Positions 35,720 through 44,696 of a DNA stretch of 64,000 nucleotides are shown piece by piece. Under the pieces are notes generated by a model. The model was not told where the DNA came from, made no database searches, and saw nothing but the letters and a program-made list of their open reading frames with translations. How positions within the stretch are numbered: position 1 is the first letter of the stretch; each line of letters opens with the position of its first letter. The stretch comes from Euzebya tangerina (GTDB taxonomy: Bacteria > Actinomycetota > Nitriliruptoria > Euzebyales > Euzebyaceae): positions 83,191-147,190 of the forward strand of contig NZ_PPDK01000004.1 of assembly GCF_003074135.1 (NCBI RefSeq), read 5' to 3'. The position numbers were made by a program, and so were the translations under genes.

Positions 35720-37030
35720 CTACTCGACGCAGCCGGTGACGCTGCTCAGGATCCAGCTGCCGTCCTCCAGTTGCCGCACCGTGGCGCGGAGAACCTCTCT
35801 GTTGCTGCTCACGACCGTGCCGACCTCGCCCATGATCCGGATCTCCTCGTCATCTGCCTCTTGCCTGAGGCGCTCGTAGAGAGCGGTCTCCGGGGTGGCT
35901 GAACCCCTGGCGTCCGCTCCCAAGATGCCGGGGCCTTCGCCGAACCGATCGTCGGTCAGACAGTCCAGCTGACCGTCGATGATCGTGCCGTCTGGCGCGA
36001 TGGGCGCCTCATCCGCTGGGACGGTGCCTGCCTCGGCAACGTCGGGTTCCTCGGCGTCGTCGGATTCCCGGGCGTCGCCCGGGCCAGGCTCAGTGGTGGG
36101 ACCGGCACCGGGTCGCCGGATGACCGGGACTACGGCTCGGGCGATCTCCGACTCCTGGCCATCCTGCACGACGATCTGGACGAGGTCGCCCCCCTCCAGC
36201 GCCTGACCGGGAAGGTCGAGCTCGACCTGTGAGCCACCCGGTGAGGCGACCAGCGGCTCCCCCATCTGTTGGGTGCTCTCGATCGGCCCGGCGACGGTGA
36301 AGCCAGTCGCTGCGAACGACTCGGCGCCGTCGAACACGCCCATGCCGGAGCCCAGCGTGAGCGCGACGCTGCCGGTTGGGTCGACGATGGCCTGCGGCTC
36401 CACCCGCACGTCGGGGCCGACATCGCCGATCAGCGGTTCGACCGGACCCGCGACCACCTCGAAGGTGGCAGTGCGCTCACCTCGGGCGTCCTTGACGATC
36501 CGGTACTCACCGTCGTCCAGGGGCGGGAGGCGGAGTTGTTCGACGATGCCGACTCCGGGCGTCTGATCGCCAACCACGAGCGCGATGCCCTCGATCGGGA
36601 ACTCGTCCTGGGGGACGAAGCCGTAGTACCCCTCCCCCGCACCCGCGTAGGACGTCCCGAACGCCGCGACGTACTCCCAGCCACCGTCGACCAAGCGCTC
36701 GATCCGACCAGCCGGTGAGTACTCAATCCTCACGCCTGGCTCATCGACGACGGCGAGGAGCACCGTCTGCTCGGGACCGACTCGCTCGTGACTGAACCAC
36801 AACCCGTCGGTGTGACCGGCCAGGGCTTGGACACCCTCCGTCGACATCGCGTCCGGGGCGCCCCCGCCGACCTCCTGCCGCCCCGGTTCCGTAGGTGGAC
36901 CGCCGACCGGGTCAGGAGCGGCCCCGCTGCACGCCGCCAGCGCGACGACCGCGATGCTGAGGAAGAGCATCCGACCGATCGGGAAGCAGACACGCCGAAG
37001 GCGCCTTCCCAGTTCGCCGCTCGCGCTCAT
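35720..37030 (-). CDS. Predicted lipoprotein of unknown function
   Basis: A 436-residue protein with a lipoprotein signal peptide (Arg-rich start, hydrophobic FLSIAVVALAAC, lipobox LAAC with Cys about 34). The mature part has two beta-rich regions (about 65-290) with WEYVAAFGTSYAGAGEGYYGF, then a Pro/Glu/Asp-rich linker (about 300-340) and a short C-terminal region with two Cys residues. I recognise no family. It stands alone between the vapBC remnant and a repeat-containing gap, and would be anchored to the outer face of the cytoplasmic membrane. Confidence 0.75.
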   Translation of the reverse strand: MSASGELGRRLRRVCFPIGRMLFLSIAVVALAACSGAAPDPVGGPPTEPGRQEVGGGAPDAMSTEGVQALAGHTDGLWFSHERVGPEQTVLLAVVDEPGVRIEYSPAGRIERLVDGGWEYVAAFGTSYAGAGEGYYGFVPQDEFPIEGIALVVGDQTPGVGIVEQLRLPPLDDGEYRIVKDARGERTATFEVVAGPVEPLIGDVGPDVRVEPQAIVDPTGSVALTLGSGMGVFDGAESFAATGFTVAGPIESTQQMGEPLVASPGGSQVELDLPGQALEGGDLVQIVVQDGQESEIARAVVPVIRRPGAGPTTEPGPGDARESDDAEEPDVAEAGTVPADEAPIAPDGTIIDGQLDCLTDDRFGEGPGILGADARGSATPETALYERLRQEADDEEIRIMGEVGTVVSSNREVLRATVRQLEDGSWILSSVTGCVE

Positions 37031-37113
37031 GGTCTATCCGACGCCGGCAACGACCGAAGGGTTCCTGGTACGAGGGTCGGGCTGTCCGTCGTCCTCCCCC
37101 ATGGCCATCACTA

Positions 37114-37242
37114 GGTCGAACTGCCTCCAGACGGGCGTCCCACAGGTTGGGGTGGAGGCAGAACGACTCACCCGGCCCCGAGAATCCGCGGTCTGAGGCT
37201 TTCGGCGGAGGCAAGACGACCGCAGGTGGAGGCGGAACGACC
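37114..37242. repeat. Dispersed and inverted short repeats in the lipoprotein-leuB gap
   Basis: The 296-base gap 37031-37326 has no credible gene. It contains three direct copies related to GGTGGAGGCRGAACGACC at 37151-37168, 37204-37221 and 37225-37242, and an inverted relative (GGTCGAACTGCCTCC) at 37114-37128. AGCCTCCACCCCGGTCGG at 37251-37268 may be a second inverted copy. The inverted pairs could fold in RNA. This sequence differs from the 20-bp family found elsewhere in the window. Confidence 0.65.
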
Positions 37243-37326
37243 AGTTGGCAAGCCTCCACCCCGGTCGGACTGCGACCACAGCCCGGCCGCCTACAGGTGT
37301 CGCTTCACCGGCCTGGGACTCCTCCC

Positions 37327-38409
37327 TCAGCCCGCAGCGGTGGCCGCGATCCGGTCCCCGATCTCCGCCGTCGAGCCGCCCATCTCGGGGCCGGCCATCC
37401 CCTCCATCTCCGTCAGCGCCTGCGCGGCCGCCGCCTCCACCGTCGCGGCCGCCTCCCCCTCCCGCAGGTGGTCCAGGCACATCGCCAGCGACAAGACGGC
37501 GGCCACCGGGTTGGCCCAGCCCTTGCCCGTGATGTCGGGGGCCGAGCCGTGCACCGGCTCGAACATCGAGGGGTGCTCACCCGACGGGTTCAGGTTCCCG
37601 CTGGCGGCCAGGCCGAGCCCACCCTGCACGGCCGCACCCAGGTCGGTGATGATGTCGCCGAAGAGGTTGTCGGTCACCACGACGTCGAAGCGCTCGGGCG
37701 AGTTCACCAGGTACAGGCACATGGCGTCCACGTGCACGTAGTCGCGCTCCACCTGCGGGTAGTCGGCCTCGCCCACCTCGGTGAAGGTCCGCATCCACAG
37801 GCCCCCGGCGTGGGTCAGCACGTTGGTCTTGTGGACCAGCGTCAGGTGGTTGCCACGCCGTGTGGCGCGCTCGAAGGCATCACGGATGACGCGCTCGACC
37901 CCGAATCGGGTGTTGAGTGATTCCTGGGTCGCCACCTCCGACGCGGTGCCCTCGTACACCGTGCCGCCAGCACCGACGTACATCCCCTCGGTGTTCTCGC
38001 GCACCACGACCATGTCGCACCGCTCCGGCGTCAGACCCGCGACCGGCGTCGGCACACCGGGCAGCAGCTTGACCGGTCGCAGGTTCACGTACTGGTCGAA
38101 GGCGAAGCGCAGCTTGAGCAACAGCCCCCGCTCGAGCACACCAGGTGGCACATCGGGCGTCCCGATGGCACCGAGCAGGATGGCGTCGGTCTGGTCGAAC
38201 TCCTCCATCACCGAGTCCGGCAGCACCTCGCCGGTCTCCAGATACCGCCTCCCGCCGAGATCGTAGGAGGTCCGACTGGTCGAGAAGCCGTACCGCTCGG
38301 CCACGACGTCGAGCACCTTGAGGGCCTGCTCCGTCACCTCAGGACCGACCCCGTCACCGCCCATGACCGCAAGGTCGTAGTGACGGGCATCGGTGTCGGT
38401 GGTGCTCAT
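37327..38409 (-). CDS. leuB: 3-isopropylmalate dehydrogenase
   Basis: The enzyme oxidatively decarboxylates 3-isopropylmalate in leucine synthesis. The 360-residue protein has the N-terminal GGDGVGPEV, the substrate-binding [16 protein letters not shown], and the C-terminal NAD/metal motif [26 protein letters not shown] with [10 protein letters not shown]. Homologues acting on isocitrate or tartrate exist, but the overall pattern fits LeuB. No other leu gene is close. TATCCT eight bases before ATG 38409 suggests a leaderless mRNA. Confidence 0.9.
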   Translation of the reverse strand: MSTTDTDARHYDLAVMGGDGVGPEVTEQALKVLDVVAERYGFSTSRTSYDLGGRRYLETGEVLPDSVMEEFDQTDAILLGAIGTPDVPPGVLERGLLLKLRFAFDQYVNLRPVKLLPGVPTPVAGLTPERCDMVVVRENTEGMYVGAGGTVYEGTASEVATQESLNTRFGVERVIRDAFERATRRGNHLTLVHKTNVLTHAGGLWMRTFTEVGEADYPQVERDYVHVDAMCLYLVNSPERFDVVVTDNLFGDIITDLGAAVQGGLGLAASGNLNPSGEHPSMFEPVHGSAPDITGKGWANPVAAVLSLAMCLDHLREGEAAATVEAAAAQALTEMEGMAGPEMGGSTAEIGDRIAATAAG

Positions 38410-38484
38410 GGCCGGTCAGGATATCGGGCGGCGACGGCACGACCCTCGTGCATCACGACCGAGCCGGTCGGGTAGGGGCCCCTC

Positions 38485-40020
38485 ATGAGTGACGACACAC
38501 CGAACGACCTGACCGGACTGACCAAGGACGAGCTGTACGCACGGGCCCAAGAGCACGACATCGAGGGTCGGTCGACGATGTCCAAGGAGGAACTCCGGGC
38601 CGCACTCTCGGAGGCGGAGGCGCCCGTCCCGCAGGAGCGGACCGTGGACCGCGTCGAGGACTTCCGCCGGCTGGCCGAAGCCCGAGCCGCCGGTGAGTTC
38701 GTCCTGCTGCCGAGGTCACTCACCGGGCAGGATCGTCGGCTCCACGTCCGGGAGACCCTCCGAGAGGACCACACCACCCGGATCATGTCCCGGGCCGCCG
38801 ATGCGGAGCTCAAGTTCGAGGAGCTTGCCGACTCGCTGTTCAGCTTCTTCCGTGGGACCGCGCTGCTGTTCTACCGGGACATGGCTGGCGACGACGCCTG
38901 GATGCCGACCGTCCTGGCCCTCGGTGACGTCCACCCGGAGAACTTCGGGGTCATGCCGAACGCGCACAACGTCCCGATCTTCAGCGTCAACGACTTCGAC
39001 GAGGCCCTCTACGCGCCGTTCACCTGGGACATCAAGCGCGGCGCCGTCGGGTTCATGGCGGCGGCGAAGGAGATCGCCGGCTACGGGCACAAGAAGCGAC
39101 GACGGATCGTGCGCCACTTCGTCAAGGGCTACGTCGCGGGCATCACGAACTTCGCCGAACACGGCACCGAGTCCGACGACGAGATGCGGCTGGACAGCGC
39201 ACCCGATCTGATCGTCGACCTGATCGAGGATGCCGAGGAGTCCCGCGCCGAGTGGCTCCAGGACGACTACTTGGACGATTACAAGCGGGGCTTCCGAGCC
39301 GACGACGAGCATGTCCCGATCAGCAGCCGTCGGGAGGAGTTCCAGGAGATCATCGACCGGTTGATCACCGAGAACGACATCGAGATCCCGGACCGAACCG
39401 CAGGCATGCGGGTCAAAGACGTGTGCATCCGCCGCGGCCAAGGGACGGCGTCGCTGGGACTGGATCGGTTCTACGTGCTGATCGAGGGCCCGCAGGCGGA
39501 CGGTACGGACGACGTGATCATCGAGCTGAAGCAGGCTCGTCGGTCAGCGCTGACCGGTCTGGTCCCGCCCACGCCCTACGGTCTGGACACCTGGGGGGAC
39601 ACGGGCGCGCAAGGCCACCGCGCCGGGCGGATCGTGCACGCCCAGGGGGTGCAACTGGTGCGCGGCGACGTGTTCTACGGCTCGGTCGAGATCGACGGCG
39701 TCAGCTTCATGTCACGGGAACGCGCGCCCTTCCGGGACGACATCGACCTCGATGACCTCTCCAAGAAGGAGTGGCGGCGTTACGCCAAGATCTGCGGCTG
39801 GGTCCTGGCCCACGCCCACGCGCTGAGCGACGAGTTGGGCGCGCTGGAGCACGACATCGAGCCCGAGATCCTGGCCGCCATCGGCGAGGTCGACCTCTTC
39901 GTCGACGACATCGTTCAGTTCGCCGAGGAGGCGATGGATCGCCTCAAGAAGGACCATCGGACCTTCCAGGTCGACCACGCCATGGGTGCCTTCCAGCAGG
40001 TCGATCGCATCTTCGTGTGA
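38485..40020 (+). CDS. DUF2252 family protein with N-terminal SAP/Rho-N-like segment
   Basis: A 511-residue protein. About residues 1-40 (LTGLTKDELYARAQEHDIEGRSTMSKEEL) resemble the SAP or Rho N-terminal helix-extended-loop-helix. The rest is DUF2252, a kinase-like fold family with GDVHPENFGVM (catalytic-loop-like), NDFDEALYAPFTWDIKR, and a nucleotide-pocket-like VIIELKQARRSAL. The biochemical function of the family is not established as far as I know. TAGGGG six bases before the ATG may be a variant leaderless -10 box. It is 38 bases upstream of glgA on the same strand. Confidence 0.85.
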   Translation: MSDDTPNDLTGLTKDELYARAQEHDIEGRSTMSKEELRAALSEAEAPVPQERTVDRVEDFRRLAEARAAGEFVLLPRSLTGQDRRLHVRETLREDHTTRIMSRAADAELKFEELADSLFSFFRGTALLFYRDMAGDDAWMPTVLALGDVHPENFGVMPNAHNVPIFSVNDFDEALYAPFTWDIKRGAVGFMAAAKEIAGYGHKKRRRIVRHFVKGYVAGITNFAEHGTESDDEMRLDSAPDLIVDLIEDAEESRAEWLQDDYLDDYKRGFRADDEHVPISSRREEFQEIIDRLITENDIEIPDRTAGMRVKDVCIRRGQGTASLGLDRFYVLIEGPQADGTDDVIIELKQARRSALTGLVPPTPYGLDTWGDTGAQGHRAGRIVHAQGVQLVRGDVFYGSVEIDGVSFMSRERAPFRDDIDLDDLSKKEWRRYAKICGWVLAHAHALSDELGALEHDIEPEILAAIGEVDLFVDDIVQFAEEAMDRLKKDHRTFQVDHAMGAFQQVDRIFV

Positions 40021-40046
40021 CGGGCACGAGTTCGGTGGTGATGGGG

Positions 40047-40052
40047 TAGCGT
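40047..40052 (+). promoter_or_regulatory. -10 box for leaderless glgA transcript
   Basis: TAGCGT, then CCGGCC, then ATG at 40059. It is nearly identical to the sequence before gatC. Confidence 0.5.
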
Positions 40053-40058
40053 CCGGCC

Positions 40059-41222
40059 ATGCGCATCGGGATCCTCACCAGGGAGTGGCAGCCGGACATC
40101 TATGGCGGGGCTGGTGTCCACGTCGACTTCCTGGTGCCCGAACTGCGGAACCTGATCGAGGTGGACGTCCACTGCTTCGGCGGGCCCCGGGGCGACGCGA
40201 CGGCCCACCAGCCGGCCGAGCAGCTGGCGAGCGCCAACATGGCCCTGCAGACGCTGTCGGTCGACCTCTCCATGGCCGGGGCGCTGGGTGGCGTCGAGCT
40301 GGTCCACTCCCACACCTGGTATGCGAACATGGGCGGCCACCTCGCGGGTCTGCTGCACGACGTCCCCCACGTCGTGACCGCCCACTCCCTGGAACCGCGC
40401 CGGCCATGGAAGGCCGAGCAGCTGGCCGGCGGGTATGCGCTCAGTTCCTGGGCCGAGCGCACTGCCTATCTGGGCGCCGACGCGGTCATCGCGGTGTCAG
40501 AGGGCATGCGGACCGACGTCATGGACTGCTACCCGGAGCTGGACCCGGAGAAGGTGCACGTCGTCCGCAACGGCATCAACACCGAGCTGTACCAGCCTGA
40601 CCCGGGCACTGACGAACTGGAGCGGCTGGGCATCGATCCCGACCGCCCATCAGTGGTGTTCGTCGGTCGGATCACCCGTCAGAAGGGCGTTCCGCACCTG
40701 CTGGCGGCGGCCCACGAGATCGACCCGTCGGCCCAGTTGGTGCTCTGTGCGGGGGCGCCGGACACCGAAGAGCTCGAGAGGCTGACCCGCGAGGAGGTCG
40801 ACGTCTTGTCGTCGGAGCGGGACGGCGTGTTCTGGATCTCCGAGATGCTGCCGCGCCCCTCGATCGTCCAGATCCTCAGCCGCGCCACGGTGTTCATCTG
40901 CCCCTCGATCTATGAGCCCCTGGGCATCGTGAACCTCGAAGCCATGGCGTGCGGCACCCCGGTCGTGGCGTCGGCCGTCGGGGGGATCCCCGAGGTCGTC
41001 GATCACGAGGAGACCGGACTGCTGGTGCCCTACGACGAGTTCCAGCCGAAGGCGTTCGAGCGTGGATTGGCGGCCGGGGTCAACCAGCTGCTGGGTGACC
41101 TGGACCGGGCGGCCGAGATGGGACGGGTCGGCCGAGAGCGGGTCGTCGCCGAGTTCGGCTGGGACACCGTGGCCGAGGAGACGGTGAAGGTCTATACGGC
41201 AGCGCTGGCCTCGCGTCAGTAG
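40059..41222 (+). CDS. glgA: Glycogen synthase (actinobacterial GT4-type)
   Basis: A retaining glycosyltransferase of 387 residues. Features are the N-terminal donor/acceptor motif MRIGILTREWQPDIYGGAGVHVDFLVPEL, VFVGRITRQKGVPHLLAAA, and the C-terminal E-x7-E motif in CPSIYEPLGIVNLEAMACGTPVVAS. It matches the Corynebacterium/Mycobacterium type that makes glycogen or maltose-1-phosphate, rather than the longer GT5 GlgA. Exact product specificity is therefore open. A -10 box lies six bases upstream of the ATG. Confidence 0.9.
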   Translation: MRIGILTREWQPDIYGGAGVHVDFLVPELRNLIEVDVHCFGGPRGDATAHQPAEQLASANMALQTLSVDLSMAGALGGVELVHSHTWYANMGGHLAGLLHDVPHVVTAHSLEPRRPWKAEQLAGGYALSSWAERTAYLGADAVIAVSEGMRTDVMDCYPELDPEKVHVVRNGINTELYQPDPGTDELERLGIDPDRPSVVFVGRITRQKGVPHLLAAAHEIDPSAQLVLCAGAPDTEELERLTREEVDVLSSERDGVFWISEMLPRPSIVQILSRATVFICPSIYEPLGIVNLEAMACGTPVVASAVGGIPEVVDHEETGLLVPYDEFQPKAFERGLAAGVNQLLGDLDRAAEMGRVGRERVVAEFGWDTVAEETVKVYTAALASRQ

Positions 41223-41245
41223 GCAACACCCCGTGCCACGGCGGG

Positions 41246-42205
41246 TCAGGGAAGGCGGGAGAACCAGAGCAGGCTGAAGATCGCGGCCGCGGTCCCCAGG
41301 ATGAGGGCGGCGACCATGAACGGGACCGTCACCTCCACCTCCTCCGTCGTCACCCCGACAGCCACGCCGAGGGTCTCGAACACCTCGGTCAGCGCCTCGG
41401 CGCTCTCCGCGTCGTAGAAGCGTCCGCCGGTGTCGTCGGCGATCGCCTCGAGCGCCCGACCGTTGGACGGCACCGGAACGATCTGTCCCTGGAAGAAGAT
41501 CGTCCCCTCCCTGGTCCCGAAGCTGATCGTCGAGACGGCGATGTCAGCTTGTTCGGCCGCCCGCACCCCGATCTCGTTGGCCCGGCCGGCGGTCGTGTCG
41601 CCGTCGGAGAGCACGACGATCGTCGCCGGCTGCTGCTCACTCGAGTCCGTCTGCGCCTGGAGGGCCGCCAGGTCCGCCTGGATCAGGTCGACGGAGGTGA
41701 GGAGCGCCTCGCCGATGGCGGTCCCCGGTCGGAGTTGGAGCGCCTCGATGGCCGCCCGGACCGTGGACCGGTCATCGGTCGGCGCCACGTTGGCCACCGC
41801 CGTCTCGGCAAAGGACACCAGCCCCACTCGAACCTGGTCGGGGACCTCCTCGAGGAACCGGTACGCCGCAGCCTGCGCGGCGTCCAGCCGGCGCGGGTCG
41901 ACGTCCCGTGCGTCCATGGAGATGGAGGTGTCGAGCGCCAGCACCACCGTCGACGCCTCGACCGGCACCTCGACCTCCCGGGTCGGCCGGGCGATGCCGA
42001 TGACCAGCATGGTGATGGCCAGGACCAGCGCGATGGCGGGGACGTGACGGCGCCAGCCGGGGGTGTCCGGGGCGATCTCGTCCAGCAGGTCGAGGTTGGT
42101 GAACTGGATCGCGTAGTCGGCCCGCTTGGTCTGCCGGTAGACGTAGGCCCCGGCGAGGGACAGGGGCAGGACCAGGAGGAGCAACAGCCAGGGGGCGGCA
42201 AACAT
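41246..42205 (-). CDS. VWA-domain membrane protein (BatA-like)
   Basis: A 319-residue protein with two N-terminal membrane helices (LLLLLVLPLSLAGAYVY and IALVLAITMLVIGIA), a von Willebrand A domain (about 85-280) with an intact MIDAS motif DTSIS followed by a conserved Thr region (RPGTAIGEAL), and a C-terminal helix (VAALILGTAAAIFSLLWF). Such proteins work with MoxR and DUF58 partners, probably in folding or metal-dependent assembly of envelope proteins. The ATG overlaps the end of the DUF58 gene by one base; it is last in a four-gene operon. Confidence 0.9.
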   Translation of the reverse strand: MFAAPWLLLLLVLPLSLAGAYVYRQTKRADYAIQFTNLDLLDEIAPDTPGWRRHVPAIALVLAITMLVIGIARPTREVEVPVEASTVVLALDTSISMDARDVDPRRLDAAQAAAYRFLEEVPDQVRVGLVSFAETAVANVAPTDDRSTVRAAIEALQLRPGTAIGEALLTSVDLIQADLAALQAQTDSSEQQPATIVVLSDGDTTAGRANEIGVRAAEQADIAVSTISFGTREGTIFFQGQIVPVPSNGRALEAIADDTGGRFYDAESAEALTEVFETLGVAVGVTTEEVEVTVPFMVAALILGTAAAIFSLLWFSRLP

Positions 42206-43146
42206 CAGCGCACCCCACCCGAGCGGGTCATCCGGCTGCGGCGGCGGACCTCGATGTGGCGGATCAGGTCGCTCAGCCAGTCACGGTCGGTCCGGACCGT
42301 CAGGTGGTCGGCACCGGTCCGGCGGATCTCGTCGGCGATGCGGGCACGCTGGCCGGCCGCGGCAGCGCGGTAGCGAGCGCGGAGGCCGGCATCGCTGGTG
42401 TCGACCACGCGCCGCCGGCCGGTCTCGGGGTCCGCGACGGTCATGAATCCGACGTCAGGCAAGGTCAGCTCGCGAGGATCGACCACGTCGATGGCCATGA
42501 CCTCGTGCCGGTCTGCCAGTGCCCGCATGGGCTTGGACCACGTCGAGGGCCCCAGGAAGTCGCTGATGACCACCATCAATCCGCGGCGACGAGCCAGCCG
42601 GTTGGCGCGGGCGAGACCTCTCGCCAGGTCGATCCCGGCGGCACGGCCATCGTCTGCGGCGTTGGCTCGCGGCATCTGGGCCAGCCGTCGGAGGGTGGCG
42701 TGGACGTGGTGGCGGCCGCTGGCCGGGGCCAGCCACTTCTCACCGGCGGGGTGGACGGCCAGGACCCCGAACCGGTTGGCGCCGTGTGCTGTCACGAATC
42801 CCATCGCACCCAGGATCTCGATCGCCACATCGCGCTTGAGCCGCCGGCCGGTGCCGAAGTGCAGGCTGCCCGAGAGGTCGATGATGCCGATGGTGGTCAG
42901 CTCGTGGTCAGCGATGGTGTCACGGACATGGGTCTCGGTGGTCCGGGCGGTGACGGCCCAGTCGATCCGGCGGACGTCGTCGCCCGGTCGATAGTTCCTG
43001 GCCTCGCCCAGTTCGCTGCCATGCCCGGGAAGGAGCCCCTGATAGTCGCCGTGGAGCCGTCCCTCCAGCTTGCTGCGGACCGCCAACTCCAGACGGCCGA
43101 AGGCGTCCGGGCGGAGTCCGATCGCTTGGCCGGTGGGCTGGTTCAC
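42205..43146 (-). CDS. DUF58 domain-containing protein
   Basis: A 313-residue protein with the DUF58 signature GEARNYRPGDDVRRIDWAVTARTTETHVRD (about 45-75) and a degenerate VWA-like region with IIDLSGSL. It lacks membrane segments, unlike longer DUF58 proteins. It is encoded between the MoxR ATPase (overlap of four bases) and the VWA protein, the conserved MoxR-DUF58-VWA order. The biochemical role is unknown; it is probably an adaptor of the ATPase. Confidence 0.9.
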   Translation of the reverse strand: MNQPTGQAIGLRPDAFGRLELAVRSKLEGRLHGDYQGLLPGHGSELGEARNYRPGDDVRRIDWAVTARTTETHVRDTIADHELTTIGIIDLSGSLHFGTGRRLKRDVAIEILGAMGFVTAHGANRFGVLAVHPAGEKWLAPASGRHHVHATLRRLAQMPRANAADDGRAAGIDLARGLARANRLARRRGLMVVISDFLGPSTWSKPMRALADRHEVMAIDVVDPRELTLPDVGFMTVADPETGRRRVVDTSDAGLRARYRAAAAGQRARIADEIRRTGADHLTVRTDRDWLSDLIRHIEVRRRSRMTRSGGVR

Positions 43147-44696
43147 GGCGGCGGCGCCAGCGGCGGTCGTTCGGGGGTGGTGTCCGGGTCGGCGACGCTT
43201 GGACGGTCGGGTTCCCCACCGGGAAGGTCGGGTTCCCCACCGGCGAGGTCAGGCTCCCCACCAGCAAGGTCAGGTTCCCCACCGGGACGGCCAGACTCCC
43301 CACCGGCACGCTCGGGCCCACAAGCCAGGGGGCCGGCCTCCGCGGGTGGCTCCGACAGGGCACCCCGGCCATCACCTCGCACGGTGTCCCGTTGACCCTG
43401 GAACTCACCCGTGACCGGCACGACGGTGTACGGCGCAGGCCGGCCGGTCGGTCCGCCGCCGTACGGCGAGGCGGCCTGCACACCCGCGGTTGGTGTAGGC
43501 GGGATCGGCGGGCCTGAGGGGACCCCGCCTGTCGTCGGCCCATGACCGGCGGCCGGCATGGTCGGCTGGCCGTAGGGGGTGCTCGCGCCGGGCTGGTACC
43601 CCGCGGCCGGGACGACGCCCGACGAGCGGTAGGACGCGTTGCCGGCCCCCTGAGCGCCGTTGGCCGGTCCAGCTCCACCCACGGTGGGTGCCGGGATGGT
43701 GGTCAGCAGGTGGTACAGCACCTCGTCGACGCTGACGCCGTCGGCCACGGCGTCGAAGGACAGCACCAACCGATGGTTGAGCACGTCGTAGCCGATGTCA
43801 TAGATGTCCTGCGGGTCGACGGCGCCCCGCCCCCGCAGCAACGCCAGGGCCCGGGCACCCTCGATCAGCCCGATCGAGGCACGGGGGCTCGCACCGAAGG
43901 CGATGAGGTTCGTCAGGCTGTCGAGGCCGTACCGGCGAGGCTCACGGGTTGCCATGACCAGTCTGACGGCGTAGTCGGCCACCCGAGGGTCGACGTGGAC
44001 GGCTCGTGTTGTGGTCTGCAGAGCCCGGACGTCGTCGAGGTCGATGACCTCGCGCGGCTCGATCTCGTCCCCCGCGGCGCGCCGGACGATCTCCATCTCC
44101 TCGTGCGGCCCGGCCGGGTAGTCCACGGGGACCTTCATGAGGAAGCGGTCGCGCTGCGCCTCCGGCAACTGGTAGACGCCCTCCGACTCGATGGGGTTCT
44201 GGGTGGCCAGGACCAGGAAGGGCCGGTCGACCTCGAAGGTCTCGCCGCCGATGGTCACCTGCTGCTCGGCCATGACCTCCAGCAGGGCCGACTGGACCTT
44301 GGCGGGCGCCCGGTTGATCTCATCGGTCAGGACGAAGTTGGCGAAGACCGGGCCCAGTTCAACGGAGAAGCGGCCCTCCTCCTGCTGCCAGATCCGGGTT
44401 CCGACGATGTCGCTCGGGAGCAGGTCTGGCGTGAACTGGATGCGATTGAACGAGCCACCCAGCGTCGTCGCGAGGGTGGTCAGCAGCCGGGTCTTGCCCA
44501 GGCCGGGGGCACCCTCCAGCAAGCAGTGCCCGCCGGCCAGCAGCGACACCAGCACACGCTCGACCACCCGTTGCTGGCCGACGATGACCCGGCCGATCTC
44601 GGCTCGAACGCGCGTCAGCATCTCTCCGGCCATGCCCGGATCGAGGACCTCGATGTCGTCGGCCTCCACGGTGGTGCCGTCGGTTGATGTGCTCAC
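43143..44696 (-). CDS. MoxR-family AAA+ ATPase with a repeat-containing Pro/Gly-rich C-terminal tail
   Basis: A 517-residue protein. The AAA+ module (about 20-335) carries Walker A GAPGLGKT, Walker B VLTDEINRAPAKVQSALLEVM, a sensor region LATQNPIESEGVYQLPEAQRDRF, and the lid with FGASPRASIGLIEGARALALLRGR. The remaining 180 residues are unusual: low-complexity Pro/Gly/Ala sequence, ending with five copies of a seven-residue unit (GGEPDLA) encoded by 21-bp DNA repeats. MoxR proteins are usually about 320-350 residues, so the tail is an addition. It overlaps both neighbours by four bases. Confidence 0.92.
   Translation of the reverse strand: MSTSTDGTTVEADDIEVLDPGMAGEMLTRVRAEIGRVIVGQQRVVERVLVSLLAGGHCLLEGAPGLGKTRLLTTLATTLGGSFNRIQFTPDLLPSDIVGTRIWQQEEGRFSVELGPVFANFVLTDEINRAPAKVQSALLEVMAEQQVTIGGETFEVDRPFLVLATQNPIESEGVYQLPEAQRDRFLMKVPVDYPAGPHEEMEIVRRAAGDEIEPREVIDLDDVRALQTTTRAVHVDPRVADYAVRLVMATREPRRYGLDSLTNLIAFGASPRASIGLIEGARALALLRGRGAVDPQDIYDIGYDVLNHRLVLSFDAVADGVSVDEVLYHLLTTIPAPTVGGAGPANGAQGAGNASYRSSGVVPAAGYQPGASTPYGQPTMPAAGHGPTTGGVPSGPPIPPTPTAGVQAASPYGGGPTGRPAPYTVVPVTGEFQGQRDTVRGDGRGALSEPPAEAGPLACGPERAGGESGRPGGEPDLAGGEPDLAGGEPDLPGGEPDRPSVADPDTTPERPPLAPPP
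43205..43309. repeat. In-frame 21-bp tandem repeat in the MoxR C-terminal tail (5 units)
   Basis: Five 21-bp units on the minus strand, core GGTGGGGAACCCGACC, encode GGEPDLA-like heptads. The core is nearly the same as the non-coding arrays (GGTGGGGAACCTGACC), but the T that would create a TGA triplet is C here, and each unit is one base longer. Compared with the array in the E2 gene the DNA aligns but is read one base out of register. Confidence 0.92.
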
